Positions 22,238-33,900 of a stretch of 64,000 nt of DNA are shown one piece after another (within the stretch, counting starts at the first letter, position 1; every line of letters starts with the position of its first letter). Where the stretch lies: NCBI GenBank assembly GCA_016858145.1, contig JAEHOE010000114.1, forward strand, positions 62,001-126,000, written 5' to 3'. Made by a program: the position numbers and the translations under genes. Under the pieces are notes generated by a model, which worked only from the letters and a program-made list of their open reading frames with translations, was not told where the DNA came from and made no database searches. The DNA comes from Edaphochlamys debaryana. Taxonomy: Eukaryota; Chlorophyta; Chlorophyceae; Chlamydomonadales.

Positions 22238-25200
22238 TCACGCCGCCCCACCGCCAACTCCCCCGCCCACCACCGCTTCGGCCCTCAGCAGCCCCCGCAG
22301 CCTCGTCACCACCGCCGCCGCCGCGGGCCGTTGGCGGGGGTCGGGCGCCCAGCAGTTGGCTGCGAGTGCCGCCAGGGCCGGGGGCACGCGGGGGCCGAAG
22401 GCCGGGCGCCAGCCCCCGCACAGCGCCGCGGGGAGGTCGGCGGGGGGCAGGGCGCTGAGGGGGTGGCGGGGCCCGTGGGCGCAGGCCCAGATGAGGAAGC
22501 CCAGGCACCACACGTCCCAGGCGGGGCTGGGGGCAGCGCCTCGGTAGCCCTCTGGTGGGAGGCACTCCAGCGGCAACCCCTCGTGCTCCGGGCCCTCACT
22601 CCCCGCCTGCCCCTCCGCTGCCGTCGCCACCAGCCACGGAGCGACCGCCGGGGGCACCCCCGCCCCCGCCGCCGCCGTACCGTCCCCGCTCGTCCCCGAC
22701 CCTGCCGCTGTCGCCGCCAGCGCCGCAGCGGCGGCGGAGGGCAGCGGGCGACCGCAGTGGTGCGCAAAGGCAAAGTCCGCGAGCTTTGCGGTGAAGCCCC
22801 GGGGGTCGGCGGTGCGGGGCAGGGCCCTCAGCTGCACGGCGGACGGGCGCACGCGGGTGTGGGCGATGCGGTGGGCGTGCAGGTAGCGCAGGGCGCAGGC
22901 CACATCGAGGAGGGTGCGGAGGACGGCCTGGGGCAGGGGGGGAGGGGGAGATGGGCAAAGGAGGTGGAGGGGGTCAGGTTACTAGCGGGCGCTTGGAGGG
23001 TAGTTGCGACGGCTTCTCCTGTCGTACGTTCACCCCACCCACCTAGCAATCCGTGTCCCCGCCTCGCCCCACCCACCTGCCAGTTCGTGCCGCCCTCCGC
23101 CGCCGGCTCGGGCCCCGCTGTGCCGGAGCCGCCGCTTCCCCCGCCGTGGGGCCACCCGGCAGTGAGTGCGGTCTGGAGGGAGCCCAGATCGCAGTCCGTC
23201 ACGAGAGCAACACAGACCGGGGAGGGAGCGTTGGTTGCGGCGGCGGCTGGCGGGTCGGCGTCAAAGTCCGCATCCGTCGCCAGCCGCAGCGTCAGCAGGG
23301 GCCCGCCGCCGCTGCCGTCAGCTCCGCCGCCGCCACCCTCGGTGCTGCCAGCTCCGCTGCCGCCGCCGCCGCTGCCGGCGGGAGGGCCGGGATCCATACA
23401 CACGCCGCAGTGCCAGGCGCACACCTGGGGTAAGGGGCGCAAGGAGGTTCCAAAGTCCAGCGCATTGCGTGATCGCTGCACACGTGGCCGGGAATTCTTC
23501 AGCAGGTTTCACCCCGTCGCCTGTGTGCCCCCTTCAAGCCCAGCCCAACCCCACCTGCACTGGGGTGCGACAGGACACCGACGCCACCCGCCCCATCCCC
23601 GTGCCACGCCACGCCCATACACACGCCTGCAGCCCCCGCAGCCCCCCCGCCCCGGCCCCACCTGCACGATGTTGGGGTGCGACAGGCTGCACAGCAGAGC
23701 CACCTCGGCCGCAGCACGCAGCGCACACCTGCCCTCCCGCGCTGCCTCCGCCTCCACCGGCAGCGGCCCGTCACCTGCCCCGAAGCCCCCGCGTGCCTCC
23801 GCCGCCGCCTTCGCCTCCGCCACCGCGGACCACTGCGGCTGTACTGGCGGCGGCTGCACTGGCGGCGGCGGCGGCGGCTCCGCTGCCGCCGCCGTAGCGC
23901 CGCTGGGCTGGCTCGGCGGGAGGTGGATAGTCAGACTGAAGCAGCTCTCGTCGTCGTCACTGCCAAGTTCAAACGAAGCGGCGGCGCCGCCATCAGCAGC
24001 GCCGTCCGCCGACCAAGTGAGGCGGCTGGCGGGGTGGCTCGGCTGGCTGTGGGAGGCGAGGGATCTGGTCCTGAATCTGGATCTGGTCCTGGATCTGGAT
24101 CTGGATCTGATTCCTGCGACGTCACCGCAGCCGCTGGGGCTGTTGCAGTTGCTGTCAGGCCCGCGTGACTGTTCATCCGTCGCGGCAGCGGCCGCGACCT
24201 CATTAGTAAAGCTGCTGGCGTGGCTGCTGAAGAGCACGTGCCCCAGCGCCAGGCTGCCTGGGCCCCCCTCCCCCGTACTGCTCGCGACGCTTCGACTTCC
24301 CGCCGTCGACGTCTCGTCGCCCGGGGTTTCGGGACCGTACGCTCGGCGGCTGCCATTGCGCATCGCCGGGACACCGGCAGAACCCGCCGCCAACAGCAGT
24401 GCCCGTACGGCGGCTGCGCTGCCGTACGGCAGCTCGGTGAGTTTGACGGCGCAGGGCAGGCCTGAGGCGGGCGCCGTGGCTCGGAACGTGGCGGCGCCGG
24501 CGGCTGCGTCGAAGGCCTCGAGCTGAGTCAGCGCCAGGCCCTCCACGTCATCGGCGGCGCTCTCGGAGCAGAACCTGCGGAGGCGGGGCCGAAGGGGGGT
24601 GCATGGGGTAATATGTAAGGAAGATGGGGTGGGGTGGAGATACAGGCGCACAGCCGCAATCAGGGCGGTCATCAGCCGTGCCGCCTGCGCCCTCCGACAC
24701 GACCCGGCCTGCCAGGCAGGGGCTAGTCAAGGGTTGCAATTTTTAATGGAAAGTGCCAAGAGCGGCTGGCTATCGCGATAATCCCACCTTGCCGCCGCCT
24801 CGCCCCGCTCATGATGAAGTGTGACTGCTAGGCCAGACCAGGTGCTCGCTACCAGCGCCTCCATACCGCTCCGCAACACACCAAAGCTGCCTCCGCCGCC
24901 GCCACCGCCGCCGCCGCTGCCGTCACCGCCGCTGGCCCTGTCGTCGGCGCCGCCAGCGACTGCCGGGGCCGCCCGGGCGACGCCGGGAACGACGGCGGCG
25001 GCGGCTGACGGCGGCCGACCCATACCCGGCGGTGGCGGCGCCGCCACACCAGCAGCCGCCAGCGCCTCCGCTAGCTGGTGCGACGGCGCTGTCTGTAGCA
25101 GCGTCAGGAGCCCGGCCATGCAGGTGGTACCGCCGCCGCCGCCGCCTCCACCGCCCTCATCGTCGCCGTCAGCCGTGCGCAGCGCCGCCTGTAGGCCCGG

Positions 25201-25719
25201 CCGCAGCTCCGGGTCCAGATCCGGATTCGACTCCAGATGCAGATCCAGATCCAGGTCCAGCAGATGCAGGCCGCGGTCACAGCCTACACAGCCGCCGTTG
25301 CCGCCGCCCGCGCCGCCGCCGGGGTTGCTCATGCTGAGGGCCTCGAGGCACACGAACGGCCGCCCCGGCGGCCGGCACAGCCCCGCAGGGACAGTCATCG
25401 ACGGCTCTGTGACGGTGAAGAGCTCAGTCGGGAACGGGACACTGGAAACCGGCGCAAACGCCGACGGCAATGGACCGCCTTGGCCAGCGTCCCCTAGCGG
25501 GGCAAGGGTCCTGGACGGACGGCTCCTGCACGCGCCGCCGGTTGGGTTTCCGCGGGAGACCCGCTGGTTGCCGGAGAGTCCGCCGGCGACGCCTTCGCAA
25601 GGAGGGTGGCTGGGCACGGCGCCGGCGCCGCTATCCAGAGCCGCGCCGCCGCTGAGGCACCGGCCGTCGCCGCCGCCGCTGCCGCCACCGCGTACACCGC
25701 GGCTGCTTGTCATGCGCAT
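22238..25719 (-). CDS. Pseudokinase B with disordered N-terminus and kinase insert
   Basis: Divergent kinase fold that keeps some but not all catalytic residues. Exons: 25719-24788, 24574-23662, 23424-23077 and 22927-22238; phases agree, giving 960 residues from the first in-frame ATG of the upstream exon. The open frame runs back to 26169, so an upstream first exon is possible. Visible in order: a Gly/Ala-rich N-terminal region; beta-3 PCAVKLTELP with Lys355 kept; a disordered insert of about 200 residues; LLCSLSHPNIVQ; a second Gly-rich insert; hinge CVALVTDCDLGSLQTAL; helix-E ALRYLHAHRIAH; catalytic loop HTRVRPSA, with Arg756 for Asp and Ala761 for Asn; LADFAFA in place of DFG (Asp782 kept, Gly lost); PPEGYRG; AWDVWCLGFLIWACAHG; CWAPDPRQRPAAAAV. 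It stops at TGA 22238-22240. It may bind ATP but should not use canonical catalysis. Confidence 0.75.
24056..24115 (-). repeat. Coding GATCCA-type repeat read as Arg-Ser dipeptides
   Basis: Within pseudokinase B's kinase insert. On the coding strand it is a run of cagatc/agatcc words, translated as RSRSRSRTRSRFRTRS. The same hexamer family recurs at 25196-25262 in this gene, read as LDLDLDLHLE, and in pseudokinase A at 12848-12960, read as GSGSGSSSSGSS. Confidence 0.65.
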
Positions 25720-27889
25720 AATCCAGGCTGACGCCAGCCCCCGCCCGCCGCCGCCGCCACAAGTGTCCTCGCCGCGGCCGGCGGCGACAGAGGCGCCGGC
25801 GGCGCCGCTGCTGCTGACGGCGGCCGTGATGGTGGCGGTGGCGGCGACGGCCGTACCCGCGGGTACGTGGCGCTCCAGACTCGCGGTGGTGGTGTCACGG
25901 CCCTCGCTCGCACCGATCCTTGCAGAGCTCCTACCGCTGCTGGCACTTATGGTACCGCTGCCGTCGGCAGCCGGTTCCGCCAAGCAGGGGCCAGCTCGCG
26001 CCTCGGCCGACCCCAGACCGCTGCTTGTGGTATCATTGCGAAGCTTACTCAGTATTCGAGCTGACGCGGGAGCGTCGCCAGGGGCGGGTTCTTGCTCTTC
26101 AGGGCAAGGGTCTTGCGGATGGCCTGAGAGAGATAGACAGCAGGGCGCGCGAAAACCGGCGCGCAGATGTTATCGCTCGCATTTGTCGGTTAACGTTACT
26201 GTTTGAGAAGACGAATCGCACAGCGCGGCATTTGTACGCCTTGGGAGGGAAGGCTAATCAGTGGTGGGCTCACCTTGCGTACGTTGGCGCTTAGCTACTG
26301 CGAGGGCGCCATCCCTGGCTACGCATCCGCGGATGCCTCCCCGCGTGTTCGCGGAGTCATCGAAGCCCCCCGACGTTGTGCACGTATTGCTCAGGGCGTC
26401 GACCTTGTCTCCATTTAGCAATTGCTCGGGCCTGCGAACGGAAACCGGGCGATACTGATTGGCTTTGGCGAAACGTCTTTCAACACGTGTGAAGCTCGGC
26501 GTCCGGTGCTATGAGACCAGCAGAGGTGTATAAGCAGGTTGTGCTTCAGCTCACCGCTGCGCGGAGTCCGCGGAGCGACTTGCGCTGCCGGCGCTGGACC
26601 CCAGAAGCGAGTTTTGGCCCTCAGTCTCGACCGCATCGCATAGTGATGGGCTTAAGCAGCACAGAAGATTCAGGCGCATGAGAGAGCTGCGTTGGCGCTC
26701 AAGGGCCACTGAAGGACCGCGCCTACTCGCTACGCACGAACTCGCTGTTTCTGCGGAGGAGCGAGCGAGGCCGGAGACTTTACAAGTAGAGTGTATAGCT
26801 CTGCGGTGACAAAACTAAGCCGGGGAGCGCCAAAAGCGCCAGATCGACTACACGTGATGAAGGCCGGCAGAGCGAGGGGATCCACCAGGTCGCTGTCTGC
26901 CCGCTAGCCCGAATACCAGCCTCGAAGATTAGCAACTATTTCTCTCAAGCTACCGTGCAGACGTGGGCCACACAGGAGCAACGTGGCGTCGGACGGACCC
27001 GAGGGCGCCGTTTCGGCTGCTGCCCAAGCCCCGCACGCACCCCGTGCGCCCGCACACGATGCGGCTTCCTGCCACGCGCGTTGTTCTCTCGTCAACCCCC
27101 CTGCGCTGCCCATAATATGGGAGATCCCGCGCCGCTGGCAGGCACACGTGAGAGCAGTCTCGCCTGGCGTGGCCGAGGCTGAAGGCGACGGGACGGGCGA
27201 CGGGGCGGGGTGGGACGCACGGGCGCGCGGCGTGTGCTGGGACGCGCCCTACCTGAAAGCCGCTACATCAGGGTGTACGGACGAGAGCCTGCCAGTGTAA
27301 GGCCGCGTGTCGGTAGGCCTTTGATTAAGTCCTGGAGCGCCTGAAGGCTTGCGGGCTGCCCTGAACATGCGCACCGCAGGCAAGTCTGGGCCCTGTATCT
27401 CCGCCGGCAGTTCAGGAAACCGACCCGACCTTCCGTGCCTCGGCGCGTGCGTGACCCTGGTTGGCGGCACGTTCGTGCTGTACGTGTCTTGGCCAATGCC
27501 GCCACCAAGCAGCAGGGCGGCCGCTGTTCATTCGGCCCTGCGCACGACTCGTCAAGTTCTCGTCCGGACGCATCCTGCCGAGGGGGCGGGGGAGAGGCTG
27601 CTGGGGCGGCGGGATGGAGATGGACGATTCGACCCGCCAGCGGGGAGCCCCCAGCAGGATGGAGTCCGCGGAGCGAGAGGACAGAGGAGGCTGTGCTGCG
27701 CACGACTTGCCAACCTGCCGGCGGGAGGTCCGCATCGCATGCTGCCGGGGAGCGGGGACGCCGCCCACGACCCCACGACCCCAACTTCCGTCAGCCCTTC
27801 AAGTTACTCCAACATCAGCTGCAGCTCCTTTGCTTAGCGGACCGCACTCAACCCGCCGCAGTCCCAAGCCCCAATTCGTCGCGCGCACG
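25720..27889. other. Divergent intergenic region, no gene recognised
   Basis: Lies upstream of both pseudokinase B (-) and sulfotransferase A (+). The first ~450 bp (to 26169) stay open in the pseudokinase B frame and may be coding or 5' UTR. The remainder shows only ORFs without family features. It must hold two promoters; I see no clear core elements. Confidence 0.4.
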
Positions 27890-30111
27890 ATGGCTGCTGC
27901 GCCTGCTGCCGAGGTGCGCGCGTAACGCCTGTGCCTGAGGTGCCTGCGGTGGCCCGACCTTCCTGCGCGACCCTCGACCCGCGGGGCGGCAGGCCGGCGA
28001 GCCCACTGAAGAAGCCTGCTTGCCGCACGCACGTAGGCTGCACGGCTGCACGCAGGCTGCTGACCTGGCACAACTGTGGTCGTGCTGAGGACTCGTGCGT
28101 GCGTGCGGCGCAGACGCGCTCGGCCCCTTGAGGCCCCCGTCGTCCGCTCCCCTTTTGCCCCCCCCCCCTGCTGCCCCCAGCCCCGCCTGGAGGTGATTGG
28201 CGCGGGCTTCGGCCGCACTGGCACCATGAGTCTGTGCGCGGCCCTGAACCAACTGGGTTACAGAACGCACCACATGAAGGAGGTGCCGTGGGGGGGGGGG
28301 GGTTCAGGGGCGTGGAGGGAGGGGTGCGTGGGGGAGGATGAGCGTGCGATAACGGTTGGGGCCTCCATGCATCTGCTAGTGCGTGTGTGCAGGTGGGGGG
28401 CCTTGACCCGGGGGAAGCGTGAGCAGAGAAGGTAGGGCGGGGAGAGGATGGGGGGAATGGGGGGCAACCAGGGAGCAACAACAACCACTTTCCGCCCCAC
28501 CCCCCGGCCCTGCCCCAGGTGTTTGTGCACTCCTCCGCCCAGTCCGGCCCCTGGCTCCTGGCCACTCGGGCCAAGGCCGCGGGCCGCCCCGCCCGGGAGG
28601 CCCTGGCGGCGGCGCTGGAGGGGTACAGCGCGGCGGTGGACTGGCCAGCAGCTGCATTCTATAAGGAACTGCTCGAGGTGAACCCCGAGGCCAAGGTGCG
28701 TACGGTAGGGTTTCGGAGTCAGGATCGGCACCACCCACCCCTCTCTCCCGCCCGCACTCTCGCCCGCCGCGGGCCCTCTCCCTACCCCCCTTTAACCCCC
28801 TCCCTCCCCGACCCCACCCTCCCACCCTCCACCCACCCGCCCCACCCCTCCCCCACCCCACCCCCAGGTCGTCCTCACCCTCCGCGACTTCGACTCCTGG
28901 TACGCCTCCGCCCGCGACACCATCTACGCCATCCGGGGGGTGGGGCTGTCCATCCGCCCCCCCTGGTTCCGCCGCCTGCCGCCCGCGTGGGGCGGGGGCG
29001 GGGGCCTCACGGACCTCACCCACATCTTCGCCATGCACCAGGAGCTGTGGTGGGGCGCCAGGGGGCCCGGCGGCTTTGCAGGGCGCTTCGAGGACAGGGA
29101 GTTCGCCCGGCAGGTGGGTGGGTGGTGGGTGGGTGGGTGGGTGGGCTCATGGGGGAGTGGGCGGGCTCATGTGGGGTGGGGCGGGCGGGGCCCTGACGGC
29201 CGCTGGCTGGGCGACTGGCAGCGGGGCCCGACGCCCGAGGGACCCGGGGAGTCATCAGGGTGACTTGGGCACGCACCTGCTGACGCTCAGGTGGACGAGA
29301 GCTCCCTTCATTCGGTCCCTTGTCCGCAACTGATAGCCCCCTCCCTCCTACCCGCACATCTGCCTGTCGGTCACTCCCCACGCCCCCTTGAATCCCCCGC
29401 CCCTCCCCCCGCAGGTGTACGAGGCACACATTGCCGAGGTCCGGCGTGTGGTCCCCCGGGGGCAGCTGCTGGAGTTCAGCGTCAAGGAGGGCTGGGGGCC
29501 GCTGTGCGCCTTCCTCGGGAAACCCGTGCCCGAGGTACGAGCATCAAGTCGTGACGCCCCTACAAACTAGCACACCTACCCCTACGTCACTTACACCCAG
29601 CCACTCAGGGCCTCGATCCCTGACTCACCCCCCCCGTTCCATCACCGTTCATTCCCTACGCACACCCCCCCGCAGGCCGAGCCCTTCCCCCACGTGAACG
29701 ACACAGCCGAGTTCCGCGGCCACGTGGCGCGCATGCAGGCACGTACGGCAGCGCCGTACTCGGGGGCGGATGCGGGCGGGCAGTCCAGCGCCCAATCTGA
29801 TTGTTGTTGTTGTTGTTGTTACACGGATGGACAAGGGCATCAGCCGTGAACTCCCATACCGTGGGCCAAAGGGACACACGAAGAGTGTTTTGGCCCTAAG
29901 GTTGGGCTCTTGGGCACCCACATGTATGCACCGCTCGTCTGCCTGAGTTCTGTGCCCACGTGCCCCCCCCCACGCATCTATCCTGCAGGCCCTGGCGGAG
30001 CGGATGCGGGCGGAGGAGCGGCTGTGGCGGGGCGTGGTGGTGGCTGCGGGCGCGGCGGCGCTGGCGGCGCTGGCGGCGCTGGCGCGGGGGACGCTGCACC
30101 GGTCGAGCTAG
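27890..30111 (+). CDS. Sulfotransferase-like P-loop protein A, C-terminal anchor
   Basis: Resembles the Sulfotransfer_4-type family, whose members transfer sulfate from PAPS; the substrate is unknown. Exons: 27890-27913, 28181-28282, 28519-28695, 28868-29113, 29415-29534, 29676-29738 and 29989-30111, every intron phase 0, giving 855 nt (284 residues). The PAPS-binding P-loop is GAGFGRTGT at residues 15-23, followed by MSLCAALNQLGY. Further family blocks are WPAAAFYKELLEVNP, VVLTLRDFDSWYASA, LLEFSVKEGWGPLCAFLGK and PFPHVND. The C-terminus is an Ala/Val-rich hydrophobic helix (GVVVAAGAAALAALAAL) followed by a short basic end, suggesting a tail anchor. The first exon encodes only eight residues and is less certain. 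The intron after 29738 starts with GC; the paralogue at 60.4-62.4 kb has GT at the same site, which supports the join. Confidence 0.8.
29801..29820 (+). repeat. (TTG)n microsatellite
   Basis: Twenty bases of uninterrupted ttg repeats inside the last intron of sulfotransferase A. Confidence 0.9.
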
Positions 30112-30944
30112 CGAGCTGGCTACGAGGGTTATGGGTTCTGCCAAGGGTCACGGAAACGAAGGGTTCTGAGTCCTGGGTCTGGTGGAGCAGCAAGAGGAGG
30201 GGTATTGAATCCTGCCAATTGGCAGGTAGGGGCCTTGCAAGGGTGAAGGGTCACGAGAACGAGAACAATCAATGCTTTCGCCTGGGGGCTGGGGGTCATG
30301 CGTGCTGCGGCTGGGGAGCCCAACCGGCAGGCGGTTGCGTTGTGCGGTTGTGTCGGGGATGGGGTTGGGGCGTTTGGGTGGGGGGCTCGGGCCCCCGGCT
30401 GGGTGGAGTAGAGAGAGCAGGGAGGGGTTCTGAGTCCTGCCAAGGGTCACGAGAAGGACAGTGCTAACGTACGTCTGTGGGTCATCCGTGCTGCATGCGG
30501 CTGGGGAGCTTACGTGTCCAGTTGGCCTGGGCACTGGGTTGCCTGGAGCACGGAGCAATGGTGGACGCGGGTTGACCGCCAGGCCCGATCGGAGCAGCAC
30601 GGATTGCCTATATTATTGCAACGTCCATATCCTCCGCATCTCGCCTAAGCCACGCCTCCGCAGTGTCTCCTGCCTCAACTAATTGTCGGCCTAGGCGAAG
30701 CGCGGCTGAGCCGAATCCAACCCAGCAGCCGCCCAGCTTCCCCCCTGCTCCTGCACCTCCCCCGGCTCCTCCTCAGCACTCGCGGCGGCAGGCGCTGAGC
30801 CGCACCGCACACGCTCACAGGTAGTTCCCCTCACCCCGCCTCTCCCGCCCTCTCTTCGGCCCCCGGCCCTCCTCCGCCGCCGCTCCCTTCCTCCCATACG
30901 GATGCAGCCCCCAGCCCTCCACAGCCCCCACCCCCCGCCCCCCC
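30112..30944. other. Convergent 3' region, no gene recognised
   Basis: Between the stops of sulfotransferase A (+) and ASCC1 (-). Contains short imperfect repeats of 'ggttctgagtcctg..' around 30160-30180 and 30425-30440. Otherwise nothing supportable beyond 3' UTR sequence. Confidence 0.4.
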
Positions 30945-33900
30945 TCACTTGAGCGCCAGGCGCTTGGCGCAGCGGTAATAGCCGTCCTCGCCGTAGGCCC
31001 CCCGCTGGGACAGGTGCAGCGCCTGGGGTGGGGAGGGGGGCGAGGTGAGACGCGAACAGGGCTCCATCCACAGTCGACTCGTTGGTGCCCCCACCCCCGC
31101 CCCCGCCCCCGTCATGGCGCGTGCGACTCCCTGAGACTCTCCCTCGCTGTCCCCCCGGCATCTTCCGTGCCCCATGAAACCCTGCTGCGCCCTCCCCTGG
31201 TATGGATGCCCTCCCCCCGTTCCCCCAGGCGCCCCAGCACCCCACCCCACCTCGGTATGGTGTGTGTCCCCAGCTCCAGCCCCAAACCCAACCCAGGGAC
31301 GGCACCTCCCAGCAGCTTCTCTGCAACTTTCCAGCAGCTTCTCTGCAGCTTCCCTGCCCATGTTGCCCCCCCCCAGCCCCCCCTACCTCGATGGTGTGTA
31401 TCCCCAGGTCCAACCGCCCGTGCTCCTGCAGCAGAGCCCGGCCGTCGAACGGCTGCCGCTCGGGACGACCGCCGCCGCCGCCTGCGGAGCCGCCGGCCCC
31501 GGCTCCGTCCGTCCGCTTGCGGTACCTGCGGCCGGAAGGGTAGGGCGGTGGAGGGCACGAGAGAGGGCAAAACCTGGATGAGCCCCCCACCGTCCCGGCT
31601 TTCGTGCGGCCGAAAGGGCGGTGAAGGGCGTGGCGGGGGGCGGCACGGATAAGCGCTACTGGTGTGAGGCAGGTCCCATGTGCACCCCCCCCCCCGCGCC
31701 CCCCCACCGTCCAGGCTTGCGGCCCCGGGGCAGGCGTCGGCTGCCCGCAACGGAAGCCCCCCCCCCGCACCCCATGCGTCCGAAAACCAACCCCCTGCCC
31801 CTGCCCCCCCTCCCCCCCCACCGTGTGTTGATGATGGTGGCGTGAAGCTTCACCTTGCGATCGTCCTGGGGGGTAGGGGGGTAGGGGGGTAGGAAGAGGG
31901 AGATTAAAGAGGAGTGGCCGGGAGGTGGTGGATTGGGGTGGGGTGGGTGAACTTGGAGTGGGGTGGAGTGGGGTGGGGTGGAGTGGGGTGGTCTGTGCCT
32001 TCGCACTGGCAACCGCAGCGGCCCACAGCCTCTACCTCTCACTCATCCAAGGCTTATTCGTCCATGTCTTGCTCATACAGATCCTGCTCCCCAATCCCCA
32101 ATCCCCACAGCCCCCTTCGGTACCCGCACCGCCCGCCCCTTTCTTCTCCCCCTCCCTTCCCTTTCACAGTCCCCCTCCCCCCCCAGTCCCCCTGCCCCCC
32201 ACTCTCCCGGCGCCCCCCACCTGCGGCAGCAGCAGCCCCGCCCCCCCGAACGCCTCCACCACTGCGTCACACAGGCCCTCCAGGGGCCCACACAGGCCCT
32301 CCAGGGGCCCCCCGGAGCCGCCCTCAGCCTCGGGGTCGGTCTGGTCGTGGACCTGAGGGGGTGGGGGGGGGGGGGGGAGGGAAGCTTAGAGGGGGGAGGA
32401 GTGTTGGCAGGGTGATGGGGTTGGGGGATGGTGAAGGTCGTGCGGAGGGGTCGGTCTGGTCGTGGACCTGAGGGGGGGTGGGGGTTGCGGGGGGGAAGGG
32501 GGGAGGGTTATAGGGTTGGTGGAGAGGGCGAGGGTTCGTGGACCTTTGGGGGGAAGCGCGAGGGCGGACAGGGCGGACAGGGCGACGCCGGAGGCAACGC
32601 GCTTCCTTCCTTCCCAGCGAAGCTGCAGAGGGTTGCGGCCCATGCAGACCTTCCCACCCACGCTCTCGGCTTGGGCTGGCCCCTGTCCTCCCCTCTACCT
32701 CTGACCTCGCCTCCCTCTTCCCCCCCCCCCCCCCACCTTGAGGTAGAGCACATGCATAGCCGAGGGGTCGTCGTTCATGTACTCCAGGCCCTGACAGGGG
32801 GGGAGTGAGGTAGGGGGTAGGGAGGGCCGGGGTGAGGGAGGCGGAGCTGTGGCCTGAGCGGAGCGGTGGAGAGCCTCGACGCCTCCCGCGGTCTGGAGGC
32901 TCGGCCAGGAGGCGCCCCTCCCAAGCAGCGTTCCTTCCCTCCCTTCCATTCGTCCCTCCCTCCCATCCGTCGCCACCCCTTCGCGATATGCTCCGGTCGT
33001 CCTTCCCCCCTACCCCCCCCCCTTAGAACCCCCCCTTATCAAAGACACGCTGACCGGCTTTCCGTCGCTCCAACGCTTCCCTCGCTCACGCGAGCAGCCC
33101 CCTGACAATTCTCGTCCCCATTCCGCTCGCCCATTCGCCCATTACCCTCCCGCCCCCTCCCCACCCCCTCCCCCCCCACCTGCAGGTGCACCTTGAGCGG
33201 CCGCCCCTCCAGCAGGGCGGCCACCCGGGGCTGGAGGGAGTCGAGGACCTGGGGGTGGGGGGAAAGGAGGGGAGGGAGGGATTCGGTCGGGCTTAGGGTG
33301 AGGACCTGTGCCCCAAGCCCGCTCCGGGCCCAGTCCCCACGGACAAAGGGTCCATACCTTACGGCTTGTGGCGTTCCGGGCGCACCCAAGCCCACAGCCT
33401 GCCCCTCCCCTCCCCCTCCTCCCCTCCCCCATCAGACTTGGGCATCTGACTTGGGCGGGTAGCTAACTAGGAACGGGGTGGCTCTTCCGGGGGGCGTGCG
33501 CTCTGGTGTGCTCGATGGCTGCTTTAACGTCTCAGGCGGCTCATAGTAAGCTCCTCGCCTGGGGGCTGCCGCAGGAGGCATCTAGGGTGTCCTCAGGTTC
33601 AGGGTCCCTCGGACTTGGGAAGTTGAGGAGCCAAGGGCATGATGGGCGAGGCGTTTGGGTCGGAGCGGTGGCTGTTGTTGTGTGGTAACAGGCCCATTCG
33701 TATGGCCTCGCACGCAAACGGGCCGCTAAGTGTTGGAGCGGTCCTGTTGGTGGTTTTGGGGCAGTGCCCCTGACGCAGGAAGGAGTCTCTTGCGCATCTG
33801 AACTGGGCTGTCAGGCCTGGCAACCATTGGTCCCGTCGGTGTGTTGGCGAGGGGCCGCGGCGGACTGAGTGCATGCCTGATGGCATGTTGCTGGGCGGTT

